Shown: in pieces, positions 10,108 to 19,638 of the stretch
Layout of the letters: each line of letters starts with the position of its first letter
Position numbering within the stretch: position 1 is the first letter of the stretch
Source of the DNA: Nonlabens marinus S1-08
GTDB lineage: Bacteria > Bacteroidota > Bacteroidia > Flavobacteriales > Flavobacteriaceae
Assembly (NCBI RefSeq): GCF_000831385.1
Contig: NZ_AP014548.1
Location: 2,851,921 to 2,915,920, forward strand
Length of the DNA stretch: 64,000 nucleotides
Reading direction: 5' to 3'
Notes under the pieces: generated by a model
What the model was told of the DNA's origin: nothing
What the model saw: only the letters and a program-made list of their open reading frames with translations
The model's database searches: none
Program-made: the position numbers and the translations under genes

Positions 10108-11106
10108 TCAAAGATTTTCCCAATACCATTGAATTGAACGATCCAATCCTTGTAAAATGTCGAATTTAGGGTCATAATTAAGTAAAGATCGTGCTTTTTC
10201 TATCGAGGCTAGAGAGTGTGGAACGTCCCCAGCTCGTGCCTTGCGATGGAGGATAGGGACATCTGCAATACGTGCATCCTTGACAATTAATCGAGTTTTA
10301 ATTGCTTCTGCTAATTCTAAAATGGTTGTGCGCTGTCCAAAGGCAACATTATATACTTGATTTAAGGATTGGGGGTTTTTAGCTTCCATTGCGCGTATAT
10401 TGGCTTGTACAACGTTATCAACAAAAGTAAAGTCCCTAGAATAGGTACCATCGCCATTAATATAAACAGGCTCAAGATTCATGAATGCTTTGACAAAAGC
10501 GGGAATTACCGCTGCATAAGCTCCACCAGGGTCCTGGTAAGGTCCGAAAACATTAAAATAACGCAGTCCTATAGTATCAATACCATAAGTTTTGTGGAAA
10601 ACATCAGCGTACAATTCATTGACGTATTTTGTAATAGCATAGGGTGATAATGGTTTACCAATAACTGACTCCACTTTAGGCAAAGATGGTGAATCCCCAT
10701 ATGTAGAAGAGCTTGCTGCATATATAAATCGATCTACATCATTGTCGGCACAGGACTTCAACAAGTTTAAAAAACCAGAAACATTCACTTCATTTGTAGT
10801 TACGGGATCTGCTACGGATCTAGGCACGCTTCCCAAAGCCGCTTGATGAAAAACTATATGTTGATCTGCTACTACTTCCTTACAACTATTTAAATCTCGA
10901 ATATCAGCATTCACAAATTTAAAATTTGAAATCCCTCTCAATTCAGAAAGATTAGATTCAAAACCAGTAGCCAAATTGTCCATACCAAGTACTTGGTAAC
11001 CTTGAAGACAAAGTGCTTTGCAAAGGTTGCTGCCTATAAAGCCAGCAGCGCCGGTAACCAATACATTTTTCAAAAAAAGAGACTTTTGGGATTCAAGTGA
11101 AGACAT
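10108..11106 (-). CDS. UDP-N-acetylglucosamine 4-epimerase (WbpP/TviC type)
   Basis: Extended SDR epimerase, 332 residues. GAAGFIG (19-25) binds NAD, SSSTYGDSP (132-140) and Y156/K160 are catalytic, and RYFNVFGPYQDP with GDGTYSRDFTFVDN is typical of the WbpP/TviC group. It should interconvert UDP-GlcNAc(A) and UDP-GalNAc(A). It is the first gene of the leftward operon, divergent from the OmpA gene across 152 bp. No clean TAnnTTTG box is visible for it in that gap. The family is secure; the substrate is inferred from the neighbouring dehydrogenase. Confidence 0.88.
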   Translation of the reverse strand: MSSLESQKSLFLKNVLVTGAAGFIGSNLCKALCLQGYQVLGMDNLATGFESNLSELRGISNFKFVNADIRDLNSCKEVVADQHIVFHQAALGSVPRSVADPVTTNEVNVSGFLNLLKSCADNDVDRFIYAASSSTYGDSPSLPKVESVIGKPLSPYAITKYVNELYADVFHKTYGIDTIGLRYFNVFGPYQDPGGAYAAVIPAFVKAFMNLEPVYINGDGTYSRDFTFVDNVVQANIRAMEAKNPQSLNQVYNVAFGQRTTILELAEAIKTRLIVKDARIADVPILHRKARAGDVPHSLASIEKARSLLNYDPKFDILQGLDRSIQWYWENL

Positions 11107-11206
11107 TCAAGTTAAACGGTGGGTATTCCTTAAAAGTATCCCAATTAGACACTATTCTACCCCTAAAAATTAGTTAAAGACTGAAATTAAAATTAAAAAT
11201 ACACAG

Positions 11207-11232
11207 TTGTAATGATAACAATTATATATTTG
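11207..11232 (+). promoter_or_regulatory. Promoter of the OmpA-family gene
   Basis: A perfect Bacteroidota -7 box TATATTTG (11225-11232) is preceded by TTG (11207-11209) with 15 bp between, slightly short of the usual 17-23. The start codon is 26 bp downstream, which gives a leader of about 20 nt. Confidence 0.6.
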
Positions 11233-11258
11233 TCAACTGAAAGCAAAAAAACTTTACA

Positions 11259-12461
11259 ATGAAAAAAATACTTTTCTCAGTACTTTTATTAAGTGGTACA
11301 GCCTTAATGGCACAGGATACGATGATGGACGATGCTCCACGTGATCGTGAGACTATTCCTTATAACCAATGGTCTGTTGATCTTGGATTAGGTGTTCATA
11401 AACCAGTACGTCCAGTAGCTGAAGGTTACTTTACAAATACACCTTCCATAGGTCAGGCTGATCTTGGAGTTCGTTACATGATTAATGATAAATTTGGTTT
11501 AAATCTTGATCTTGGATACAATCGTTTTGAAGGGGATGATGAAAGTCTTCCTTTTAAATCTCAAGCATACCGCGTTTCATTAGAAGGTGTTGTTAATGCA
11601 GGTACTTTTTTAGGTTTCAGAGAGTGGACTGATCGTTTTGGTTTATTGCTTCATGGTGGTGCCGGTGTCACTACTCTAAAATATCAAGAACCTCGTGATA
11701 TAGAAGATGGAGATCAAATGTTGAATTTTACAGTAGGAGCGACTCCACAATTAAGAGTGTCAGATCGTGTAGCATTATTTGCTGACTTATCTATATTTGG
11801 TCACGTGAGACAAGATCGTTCTTTTGATGGTACACGTCCAACAGGAACTAGAGGTTTTAATGGATTTCTAGTGAACGCCTCCGTTGGTGCTTCTTTCTAC
11901 CTAGGTGGAAATGACGTACATGCTGACTGGTACAATGGTAGCGTAGATTCAAAATTGAACAAATTAGATGAAAGAGTTACAGCCTTAGAGGTTGATGGTA
12001 CAGATGGAGATGATTATACACTTCCTGGATACCTTGACCAGAATACATTAGATAGCAGATACGCCATGAAAGGTGAAGCTACTAATGGAGGCAATGGTAT
12101 GGATGCTGATGCACTTATTAAGCAATTGATCAATGACGGATACGTAAACGTATATTTTGAGTTCAATAGTACTAAGCCAACTCAATATTCTTTATCTTCT
12201 ATTAACTTCCTAGCTACTTACTTGAATGATAATCCAAGTGTAAATGCGAACCTTACAGGTTATGCTGATGAGTTAGGTACTCCTGAATACAACAAGGATC
12301 TTTCTGAGCGGAGAGCTAATATGGTTAAAGATATTTTAGTTGCTACTGGAATTGATGCTGGAAGATTGACTACTGAAGGTGCTGGTGAAGATGATTCTGT
12401 TAAAAAATCTAGTGAACCTGCAAGACAATTAGTAAGAAGAGTGAAGTTCACTGTGAACTAA
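11259..12461 (+). CDS. OmpA-family outer membrane protein
   Basis: A 400-residue protein with an N-terminal signal peptide (1-19, cleavage after ALMAQ). A beta-barrel region with alternating aromatic strands follows (about 35-215), then an acidic linker with DGTDGDD. The C-terminal OmpA peptidoglycan-binding domain (about 289-400) is recognisable from YFEFNSTKPTQYS, the NLTGYADELGTPEYNKDLSERRA signature (in parts) and the terminal RRVKFTVN. It should anchor the outer membrane to the cell wall. It is a single-gene unit with its own promoter and a clear terminator, consistent with high expression (inference). Confidence 0.93.
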   Translation: MKKILFSVLLLSGTALMAQDTMMDDAPRDRETIPYNQWSVDLGLGVHKPVRPVAEGYFTNTPSIGQADLGVRYMINDKFGLNLDLGYNRFEGDDESLPFKSQAYRVSLEGVVNAGTFLGFREWTDRFGLLLHGGAGVTTLKYQEPRDIEDGDQMLNFTVGATPQLRVSDRVALFADLSIFGHVRQDRSFDGTRPTGTRGFNGFLVNASVGASFYLGGNDVHADWYNGSVDSKLNKLDERVTALEVDGTDGDDYTLPGYLDQNTLDSRYAMKGEATNGGNGMDADALIKQLINDGYVNVYFEFNSTKPTQYSLSSINFLATYLNDNPSVNANLTGYADELGTPEYNKDLSERRANMVKDILVATGIDAGRLTTEGAGEDDSVKKSSEPARQLVRRVKFTVN

Positions 12462-12482
12462 TTCACTTTAAATAAAACTGAG

Positions 12483-12513
12483 AAAAGGGTTGCCAATTGG
12501 CAGCCCTTTTTTT
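12483..12513 (+). terminator. Rho-independent terminator of the OmpA-family gene
   Basis: Stem GGGTTGCC (12487-12494), loop AATT, stem GGCAGCCC (12499-12506) with one G-T wobble, followed by seven T. It lies 25 bp after the stop codon. Confidence 0.9.
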
Positions 12514-13116
12514 ATGTCTGCGATTGAAAGAATTAATATGAGCTTTTAGAAAAAAATCTTAACAAAAAACACTTCCAAATCAATGACAATAACATATTGT
12601 TTCGTCATTTAGAGCTTAGCTGGATACTAATCCTTTTAGCCTTTTCTTCATATTCTTTCTCACTTACTCCATGCTTCTGTAAGCCCCATCAAAAGCAAGA
12701 TTTAATCTTTTGCTTGACTCAATATCGTATGACTAGATGCAGTCTCTCTATCTAAAGTGTAGAGATTCCATTCCAATTCGTGAAGTTTAATTCAATGCCA
12801 TCCTAGGCTTATAAAAACGAAATACGGTAACACATTAAAAGTTAGTAAAACTTCATGGTGTTTCACTAGATGGGTAGTCTATGAAGCAAAAGCGCAAATG
12901 AGACTAAATTGACTGGACTCGATTATAGATATCGTTCCTAGTCCTACTAGTAATGCGCCACACAGAAATCCTAAAGTGCTTTAGTCTATACGGGCTTTCT
13001 CGTTCTGATACAAAAGATGCTGAAACGAATTCAGCAAGACCGAATCTATCCTATGGGTTTGTGCATTTGAGTTTTGACGTAGGCAGTTTTTGTCCTTAGT
13101 GATCGAGGTACAATGC
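12514..13116. other. About 600-bp gene-free convergent spacer
   Basis: This lies between the OmpA terminator and the end of the DUF885 gene. I see no convincing ORF, RNA gene or promoter. The only recognisable element is one copy of a dispersed hairpin repeat at 13015-13040. A stop-free reverse-strand stretch near 12700-12611 has no start codon and no recognisable match, so I do not call it. Confidence 0.6.
13015..13040. repeat. Dispersed hairpin repeat, copy A
   Basis: AGATGCTGAAACGAATTCAG followed by CAAGAC. It folds as TGCTGAA-ACGAA-TTCAGCA, a perfect 7-bp stem. A second copy with the same consensus (AGATGCTGAAAYGAATYCAG then CAWGAC) lies at 33151-33176. From memory, similar elements are common in flavobacterial spacers. 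Confidence 0.65.
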
Positions 13117-14934
13117 CTAATTCTTGGATTCGATATATTCATCGACCAATCCCTCCAACAAACTCAACGGTAAAGAACCATTGGTCAATACTACATCATG
13201 AAACACTCTTATATCAAATTTTTCACCCAATTCGGTTTTTGCTTTGTTGCGCAATTCTAGAATTTTATTCATCCCTATTTTATACGCAGTGGCTTGTGAA
13301 GGCATCACAATATGTCGTTCCACCATTTTAACCGCGTCGCTTTCTGCATTAGGAGTGTTTTCTGTGTAATACTTGATACCTTCTTCTCTTGTCCATTTTC
13401 TCGAATGAATTCCTGTATCTACCACAAGACGGCAGGCACGCCACAATTCCATTGCGAGCCTTCCAAAATCGCTATAAGGATCTTTGTAAAACCCAATTTC
13501 CTTAGGAATCAATTCAGAATACAAACCCCACCCCTCGACGTAAGCGGTGTGAAATAAATGCTTACGGAATTCTGGCAAACTGTCCAACTCTTGAGCGATT
13601 GCTATTTGCATATGGTGTCCAGGAATCCCTTCATGATATGCTAGAGCATCCATTTGATAGGTAGGCATCGCTTTCATATCATAAAGATTCGCATAATAAG
13701 TTCCTGGCCTACTGCCATCACTTGCAGGTTGTTGATAAAATGCTTTTCCAGCACTCGCCTCTCTGAAGGGCTCAACTGCTTTCACAACTATGTCGGCTTC
13801 TGGTAATGTGTTGAACAATTCGGGAAGCTTTGCCTTCATTGTTTGGATATGCGCTGTAGCTTCTTTTAAGTACTTAGCTTTTCCGGCTTCTGTATTCTCG
13901 TAGTAAAACTGATCATCGTCTCTCATGAACGCAAAGAAATCTTGAAGAGACCCTTCAAATTTCACTTGTTTCATGATTCCCTTCATTTCCTCATGAATAC
14001 GCGCCACTTCGCTAAGTCCAAATTCATGAATCGCATCAGCACTCAGGTCTGTTGTGGTTGTACGCTTTAAAGCATACTCATAGAATTCTTTACCTTTTGG
14101 AAATTTCCAAACCCCATCTTCTATCGTGGCTCTTTGTTGCTGATCTTCTAAGGCTAGAATTAAATTCTCGTAGGCAGGTTTTACATGCTGCACAAGAGCC
14201 ATTTTAGCCGACTTCATCAATTCAGCTTTTTTACTTTTACTCAATTTGATCTTTGCAATTTTGTCTTCAAAATCAGCTAGCAGTGTGCTTTTTTGATTCG
14301 AATTTTCAAAGGGTTCGCCCATCAGTAAATTGCGAGAATCTTTCAATACCTTTTCGTATACAAATCTTGGTAATAAAATACCATTGCTCTCCCTTAATTG
14401 CAAGCCTTCAACAAGGTCGCTAAAAAGAGGTTCTATCCCTTCTAATCTAGAGATATAAGCCTCTGCATCTTCTTCGTTATCAATAAGATGCATATTGATC
14501 AAAAAGGCTGGTACTTCTGCGTGCATCCCGTGCATTTGGTTAACGGGATAGGTATACAATCGGTACTCATAATCTTCAATAGCCTGCTCCTGCAGATTCT
14601 TATACAGTTTATAGCTCAGCAAATCTTGCCCCTCTAACGCCGCCGACTTGATCGTATCTTTCAGGTACGCCAATCTAGATTCTGCCAGTTTTCTATCCTC
14701 TAACTCCCGCTCTGAGGATATATCCGTCCATTTTCCATAATCCGTTTTGATTCCCATACTGGTTTGCATTTCGGGATCGCGGGATAAATCTTGCTGAAAT
14801 TGAACTTCCAACCAATCATTGAATTGTTGGGCTATTTGTTGTTTTTCCGCTTTCGCGAAAGCGGAACTATCATTCTTCTCCTTGCAAGAACCTAGAATCA
14901 TTAGCAGGCTGATAAATATTGTTTTTTTCATCAT
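13117..14934 (-). CDS. DUF885 family lipoprotein (putative metallopeptidase-like)
   Basis: A 605-residue protein with a lipoprotein signal (lipobox LGSC, Cys17), so probably anchored in the outer or inner membrane on the periplasmic side. The DUF885 hallmark HEGIPGHHMQIA (434-445) is present, with YVEGWGLYSE downstream; HExxxxHH suggests a metal site and peptidase-like activity, though function is not established for most members. A palindrome copy encodes residues 25-30 (AFAKAE) just after the lipid-anchored Cys, in the tether. It ends the leftward run that starts at pabB and lies five bases from dsbD, so it is probably the same operon. Confidence 0.88.
   Translation of the reverse strand: MMKKTIFISLLMILGSCKEKNDSSAFAKAEKQQIAQQFNDWLEVQFQQDLSRDPEMQTSMGIKTDYGKWTDISSERELEDRKLAESRLAYLKDTIKSAALEGQDLLSYKLYKNLQEQAIEDYEYRLYTYPVNQMHGMHAEVPAFLINMHLIDNEEDAEAYISRLEGIEPLFSDLVEGLQLRESNGILLPRFVYEKVLKDSRNLLMGEPFENSNQKSTLLADFEDKIAKIKLSKSKKAELMKSAKMALVQHVKPAYENLILALEDQQQRATIEDGVWKFPKGKEFYEYALKRTTTTDLSADAIHEFGLSEVARIHEEMKGIMKQVKFEGSLQDFFAFMRDDDQFYYENTEAGKAKYLKEATAHIQTMKAKLPELFNTLPEADIVVKAVEPFREASAGKAFYQQPASDGSRPGTYYANLYDMKAMPTYQMDALAYHEGIPGHHMQIAIAQELDSLPEFRKHLFHTAYVEGWGLYSELIPKEIGFYKDPYSDFGRLAMELWRACRLVVDTGIHSRKWTREEGIKYYTENTPNAESDAVKMVERHIVMPSQATAYKIGMNKILELRNKAKTELGEKFDIRVFHDVVLTNGSLPLSLLEGLVDEYIESKN
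14845..14866. repeat. TTTCGCGAAA palindrome, copy 3 (inside DUF885 gene)
   Basis: A 22-bp perfect palindrome (TTCCGC arm form), read in the FAKA frame as SAFAKAE within the tether after the lipobox. Confidence 0.97.
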
Positions 14935-14939
14935 AGCAA

Positions 14940-16982
14940 TTAGTTGTTAAGTGCTGATTTGAGCCAATTGGCATATTCTGAAACATCGGGTGTGTAACCT
15001 ATAGGCGCTACCAAATCATTCCCATCTGCATCGACCAAGGCATAAAAAGGTTGGGCATTCACCTGATATTTTTCAATCTGGAGATCGCTCCATTTATTAC
15101 CTATAGTTCTTATCTTTTTTCCAGTCACATTAGATATATACTGCTCTCCAGTAGGTAAATCTTCGCGTTCATCAACATATAAAGAGATGAGCACTATTTC
15201 GTTTTTCAAAAGATCCAAAACTTCTGGCTCTCCCCAAACGCGTTCTTCCATTTTACGACAATTGACACATGCCCAGCCTGTAAAGTCGATTAAGGCTGGC
15301 TTCCCTACCTCCTGAGCATATTCTAATCCTGCTTCATAATTATCAAAAGCAACAATATCATGAACGGCGAGATGCGCTCCTTCAGGTAAATCAATAGTGT
15401 CTGCACTAGCGGTACCCGCAAATCCATTAGGAGACTCACTGTACGTCATGGGTGGTGGGAAACCGCTAATCAATTTTAAAGGTGCGCCCCACAATCCTGG
15501 AATCAAATAAAGGGTAAAGCAGAAGGTCAAAATAGCGAGCAGCAATCGTCCCACTGAAATCGATTGATCTTTATCATCGTGAGGCAGTCGCAGTTTACCA
15601 AATAAGTAGATCGTCATGGCACCAAAAATGGCAATCCAAATTGCAATGAACAACTCCCGCTGTATCCAACCGGCTTGCCATACAAGGTCTGCATTAGATA
15701 AAAACTTAAAGGCAAATGCCAATTCCAAGAATCCTAGAAAGACCTTTACTGTATTTAACCATCCACCAGATTTAGGTAAATTGTTCATCCAGCTAGGGAA
15801 AATAGCAAATAAGGCAAATGGTATTCCCAATCCAAAACCGAAACCAGCCAGTCCAACACTCAAAGCGGTAGCACCACCATCAGATGAAAGTACGCTTCCT
15901 AAAACACCGCCTATTACAGGACCCGTACAGGAAAAAGAGACCAAAACTAAGGTGAGCGCCATAAAAAAAACGCCTACTACCCCACCAACCGTAGAGGCTT
16001 TATCTACTTTGTTAATCAAAGAATTGGGCATAGTTATTTCAAATGCTCCAAAGAAGCTAATCGCAAAAACTACAAATATCACAAAGAAGAAAATATTCAA
16101 ATACGGGTTGGTACTGAATTCATTGAATATATCTGGGGATACTGATTGAAATAAGTGAAAAGGCAAACTACACAATACGTAGATGAGCAAGATGAAGAAC
16201 CCGTAAAGCAAACCTTGAAATTTTCCTTTGGTTTTATTCTCACTTTGCTTGGTAAAGAATGATACTGTCATTGGGATCATGGGATACACGCAAGGAGTGA
16301 GTAATGCACTGAACCCTGCTAGCAAACACAAAATAAAAATGGTGCTTAAATCGTTCGAATCTTCCTCAGTAAAGCCTGTTGTTTCAACATCTATTGATTT
16401 GTTACTAGTTGGGGTAGAGCTAGACAGATTAGATAAATCCGGAGCGGTTGCCGTTAAAGGTTCTTGATCATTCTCATAGTAGGTATCGATAATCGTGGTG
16501 ACCTCATCGCCTATAACAGCGTCAGGGTTTAATTTATAGATCAAAACCTCTGGAGTACCCTGAATACAGCGCTCATCGTCACAAACCATAAAAACGGCCT
16601 CAGCGATGATGTAGCTCAGGTCTCTATTTTGAACCTTTATTTTTTGCTTAAATACAGCCTGATTTTTAAACTGCAACACATCTGCTCCCCATACTTCTGT
16701 ATATTCTGCATAGGTTCCAATTTCTTCATTTGAGCCTAGAAGTTGGAAATTTCCATCGCTTTCATAGAATCTCAATTGGGTAGGTGTAGGACCTATTTCT
16801 GCATCGATGGCGACCTGAGAGTATATATGCCAGCCAGGCTCTAGAATTGCTGTAGTCACCAACTCATATTGATCGTCTCCCAGATCTTGTACAGCTGTTT
16901 CCCAAGAAGTTGGATCAAACACTTGTGCCTGAATCGTTATACCAGCAAATAGGATGGTAAAAGCTATAAGTAGCTTTCTCAT
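14940..16982 (-). CDS. dsbD: Thiol:disulfide interchange protein DsbD
   Basis: Inner-membrane electron conduit that passes reducing power from cytoplasmic thioredoxin to the periplasm. It has a signal peptide, an N-terminal periplasmic domain (about 20-170), then eight or so membrane segments with ALLTPCVYPMIPMT and SCTGPVIGGV, the two Cys-bearing CcdA-like halves, and a C-terminal thioredoxin domain with GWACVNCRKME. The start at 16982 (MRKLLIAF) makes an ATGA overlap with the tilS stop; an in-frame ATG at 16991 is the alternative. About 680 residues, normal for Bacteroidota DsbD. Confidence 0.93.
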   Translation of the reverse strand: MRKLLIAFTILFAGITIQAQVFDPTSWETAVQDLGDDQYELVTTAILEPGWHIYSQVAIDAEIGPTPTQLRFYESDGNFQLLGSNEEIGTYAEYTEVWGADVLQFKNQAVFKQKIKVQNRDLSYIIAEAVFMVCDDERCIQGTPEVLIYKLNPDAVIGDEVTTIIDTYYENDQEPLTATAPDLSNLSSSTPTSNKSIDVETTGFTEEDSNDLSTIFILCLLAGFSALLTPCVYPMIPMTVSFFTKQSENKTKGKFQGLLYGFFILLIYVLCSLPFHLFQSVSPDIFNEFSTNPYLNIFFFVIFVVFAISFFGAFEITMPNSLINKVDKASTVGGVVGVFFMALTLVLVSFSCTGPVIGGVLGSVLSSDGGATALSVGLAGFGFGLGIPFALFAIFPSWMNNLPKSGGWLNTVKVFLGFLELAFAFKFLSNADLVWQAGWIQRELFIAIWIAIFGAMTIYLFGKLRLPHDDKDQSISVGRLLLAILTFCFTLYLIPGLWGAPLKLISGFPPPMTYSESPNGFAGTASADTIDLPEGAHLAVHDIVAFDNYEAGLEYAQEVGKPALIDFTGWACVNCRKMEERVWGEPEVLDLLKNEIVLISLYVDEREDLPTGEQYISNVTGKKIRTIGNKWSDLQIEKYQVNAQPFYALVDADGNDLVAPIGYTPDVSEYANWLKSALNN

Positions 16983-18310
16983 TTTTTCCATGTAATTTTC
17001 AATATTTCGTTTGTTTTGTCGCTTACTGTAGCGTGCCTGCTCGATCGAACGCCTACCACCCAAAGCACATCTTGTGGTGTGCATAACATCAAGACTCTTT
17101 TTTTCTCAGTTCTAGACAGTTTTTTGTTCGTTAGAATATCACTTACGAGTTGGGAACCCTTCATGCCAAATGGTTCTAAACGGTCACCTTTATGCCAGGC
17201 TCGTAAAGTTAACGGATAATGCAATCGTTCCTTATCCAACCACAGCACATTTTTAGCCGATTGAGTTTTTATAAAGCCAACAGGATCATCCATTCTGATG
17301 GTTTCTAAAGTCAAGCTAGAATTCTGTAGGTCTATGGATGTAGTTTCTGGTAACAAATACCATTTTTTGGTAAGCGGTTCTGTTATTTTTTCTAAGCGCA
17401 ATAAGTCCCTGTCTTTAAGCAAAATAAAAGTAGCGTTAGACAAATATTTCCCAGTTTCCGCACCCATAAGTGCCACTACTTCGTCTGTTTGATTAAACCC
17501 GTATTCTTCTAGAAGATAGAATAGATATGCCTTGAAATTAGGATACTTCCTAACCTCATCCAGATGTAAATCAATTCCCGTGGTGCTGATGGTAGTTACG
17601 CTTTCGCGAAAGCGGGCTACCGCATCTTTCAAGATCAAATCTATGTCTTGTAAATAGTTTAACGTCTGTGAAAAATGTCCTCTCAATTGAGGTAAGGCGT
17701 CATGCAAGACGGGCAATGCTTGGTTTCGCAGTTTATTTCTTTGATAATCGTTTCTTTGATTGCTGGAATCTTCCCTCCATGTGATCTGATTTTGCTGGGC
17801 AAATTCGAGAATGTCATTTCTTGAAAATTTTAAAAGCGGTCTGAGTAATCCAGGACTTTGCTCTGGTATTCCTGTCAAACCGGCGAGTCCAGTCCCACGG
17901 TTTAAATTGATCAAAAAAGTCTCTAATTGATCATCCAGGTGGTGCGCTGTCAACACTGCAGCTAAATCGTTTGCTTTTAGTAATTGGTCAAACCACTCAT
18001 AGCGCAATTTCCTAGCCGCCATTTGGGTAGAGATGCCCAACTTCTCCACCACTTTCTTTGTCTTAAAATGCTGCACATGAAGATCTACCGATAATTGTTG
18101 CGCCAGATTCCTTACAAAAAGTTCATCGGCATCACTTTCTTCCCCTCGTAAATGAAAATTGACATGAGCCATTTGAAAGCTGATCTCGCTGGACTTAAGT
18201 AGATGAGCCAATACCACACTGTCCAGTCCACCGCTGATCGCTAGCAAAACATCCTGCTTCAAAAGTTGAGGAAATTGATCCTGTAGGTGTAGTTGAAAGG
18301 CTTGTTGCAT
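16979..18310 (-). CDS. tilS: tRNA(Ile)-lysidine synthetase
   Basis: Modifies C34 of the CAU-anticodon tRNA-Ile to lysidine using ATP; essential in most bacteria. It has 443 residues. The PP-loop SGGLDS (26-31) lies in the N-terminal ATPase domain, followed by HLRGEESDADE and DDQLETFLINLNRG; the C-terminal TilS domain ends with SRTEKKRVL and WVVGVRSS. A palindrome copy lies around residues 232-237 (ARFRES), in the linker between the N-terminal ATPase and central domains. It follows pabB by ten bases and overlaps dsbD by four. Confidence 0.95.
   Translation of the reverse strand: MQQAFQLHLQDQFPQLLKQDVLLAISGGLDSVVLAHLLKSSEISFQMAHVNFHLRGEESDADELFVRNLAQQLSVDLHVQHFKTKKVVEKLGISTQMAARKLRYEWFDQLLKANDLAAVLTAHHLDDQLETFLINLNRGTGLAGLTGIPEQSPGLLRPLLKFSRNDILEFAQQNQITWREDSSNQRNDYQRNKLRNQALPVLHDALPQLRGHFSQTLNYLQDIDLILKDAVARFRESVTTISTTGIDLHLDEVRKYPNFKAYLFYLLEEYGFNQTDEVVALMGAETGKYLSNATFILLKDRDLLRLEKITEPLTKKWYLLPETTSIDLQNSSLTLETIRMDDPVGFIKTQSAKNVLWLDKERLHYPLTLRAWHKGDRLEPFGMKGSQLVSDILTNKKLSRTEKKRVLMLCTPQDVLWVVGVRSSRHATVSDKTNEILKITWKK
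17599..17614. repeat. TTTCGCGAAA palindrome, copy 4 (inside tilS)
   Basis: A 16-bp perfect palindrome read in the RFRES frame (ARFRESV) of TilS, in an inter-domain segment. Confidence 0.96.
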
Positions 18311-18320
18311 GCCCCCAAAT

Positions 18321-19634
18321 TTAAGAAAAGTGAATCCCTTGAAGCTCTAGAACCTTCATTAATGCAGCCGCTTTGACGAAACATTCTTGATACTCTGCTT
18401 CTGGAATAGCAGCTGCTGTAATGGCACTACCTACACTCAAGGAAACGACCTTTCTAGTGTCATTGTATAAAATGGTGCGAATGACCACGTTGAAGTCAAA
18501 ATCTCCTGATGGAGTGAAATATCCTACAGCACCGCTGTAGACACCACGTTTAAAAGATTCTGTTTGTTCAATGATTTTCATGGCACTGATCTTAGGTGCG
18601 CCTGTCATGCTGCCCATAGGAAAGGTGGCTTTGACCGCGTCAATGCCTTTATTCTTCTGATCTAAAGTTGCCGTAATACTACTGATCATGTGATGTACCT
18701 GTGGGAACGTGTACAGCCCAAAAAGTTCTGAAACTTTGACACTCCCTTTTTGGGCTACTTTGGACAAATCATTGCGAACAAGATCCACGATCATGACATT
18801 TTCTGATCGCTCTTTTTGGTTGGCTAGCAATTCTTGTTTAGCCTCTTCATCCTTTAAGCTATCTTCAGCACGCGGTGCTGTTCCCTTGATAGGTTGTGAA
18901 AGCAATTGTTTACCCATTTTCTTCAGGTAACGCTCAGGACTCGCACTGATGATGTGACACTCCGCAAATCTGGCATATGCAGCAAAAGGCGGTGCGCTGC
19001 TTTTGTTCAAATGTGCAAACGCTTTAACAGAGTCTAACTCGACTTCTAAGGCGTGAAACTCAGTGCACAAATTTGCTTCATAGATATCTCCTCTATGAAT
19101 GTGGTTCAAAAACTTCTGTGCTTTTTCTAGATACGCTTCTTTAGAGTCTATGGCTTCTAAATGACCATTTTTTGCTACCTCTTCTTCCTTGGATAGCATT
19201 TGATTGTTTATTTCTTCTAGTACTGATTTTAGTGCAGATCTTTCTTCTTCGTAACTATGAATGGTGATTGATTTTTCATTTATTTCCATCACTATTTCTG
19301 GAACAAAAAATTGCAGATCGGGAAAACACAGTATATCTCTATTGTGGCTAGACAAAGGCTCCAATTCATTTTTTAGATCGTAACCCAAATAACCAAACAT
19401 CCAATCCTGATGCTCGTATTGAAATCGTTCCAGTTGATGAAATGCATTTCCCGCGACACATGTCAACACATCGATCGCTCCTACCCCACACAAGCAGGTG
19501 TATTCAGACTGATCAAAATCATTACTATCTAGAAAAACAAAGTAGGTTTCCTGCTCGTAAAACGATATTAATTTTTTCTTGAACTCATTAGAATTCAAGA
19601 GGCTAAAACTGTGGGTGTAGCGTTGCTGATTCAC
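18321..19634 (-). CDS. pabB: Aminodeoxychorismate synthase component I
   Basis: Chorismate-using enzyme for p-aminobenzoate (folate) synthesis, 437 residues. QPIKGTAPR carries the Lys that separates PabB (PIKGT) from anthranilate synthase TrpE (PIAGT). VDLVRNDLSKV, FPQVHHMISSI, FPMGSMTGAPK and the C-terminal AGSAIT-like SVGSAITAAA follow. It starts with GTG at 19634, the only in-frame initiator near the N-terminus. No pabA or pabC is adjacent. A strong promoter ends four bases upstream of the GTG, so the transcript may be leaderless (see the promoter entry). Confidence 0.9.
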   Translation of the reverse strand: MNQQRYTHSFSLLNSNEFKKKLISFYEQETYFVFLDSNDFDQSEYTCLCGVGAIDVLTCVAGNAFHQLERFQYEHQDWMFGYLGYDLKNELEPLSSHNRDILCFPDLQFFVPEIVMEINEKSITIHSYEEERSALKSVLEEINNQMLSKEEEVAKNGHLEAIDSKEAYLEKAQKFLNHIHRGDIYEANLCTEFHALEVELDSVKAFAHLNKSSAPPFAAYARFAECHIISASPERYLKKMGKQLLSQPIKGTAPRAEDSLKDEEAKQELLANQKERSENVMIVDLVRNDLSKVAQKGSVKVSELFGLYTFPQVHHMISSITATLDQKNKGIDAVKATFPMGSMTGAPKISAMKIIEQTESFKRGVYSGAVGYFTPSGDFDFNVVIRTILYNDTRKVVSLSVGSAITAAAIPEAEYQECFVKAAALMKVLELQGIHFS

Positions 19635-19638
19635 GGTA

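Noticed and set aside
10070..10129. N-terminal extension of the WbpO-type dehydrogenase (SLIISLSRKRTHYQK)
   Set aside because: The extension is the translated intergenic palindrome and overlaps the upstream gene; the ATG at 10069 begins at the conserved Rossmann fold.
12611..12700. Reverse-strand open stretch (QKHGVSEKEYEEKAKR) in the 600-bp spacer
   Set aside because: No start codon, only about 27 codons and no recognisable family; probably chance, or an unidentifiable relic.
15616..16149. Long ORF antisense to dsbD, and similar antisense ORFs elsewhere
   Set aside because: Shadow frames of well-conserved genes, with no domain or codon-use support.
18321..19634. Anthranilate synthase TrpE
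   Set aside because: The PIKGT motif with Lys indicates PabB, and no trp genes are nearby.
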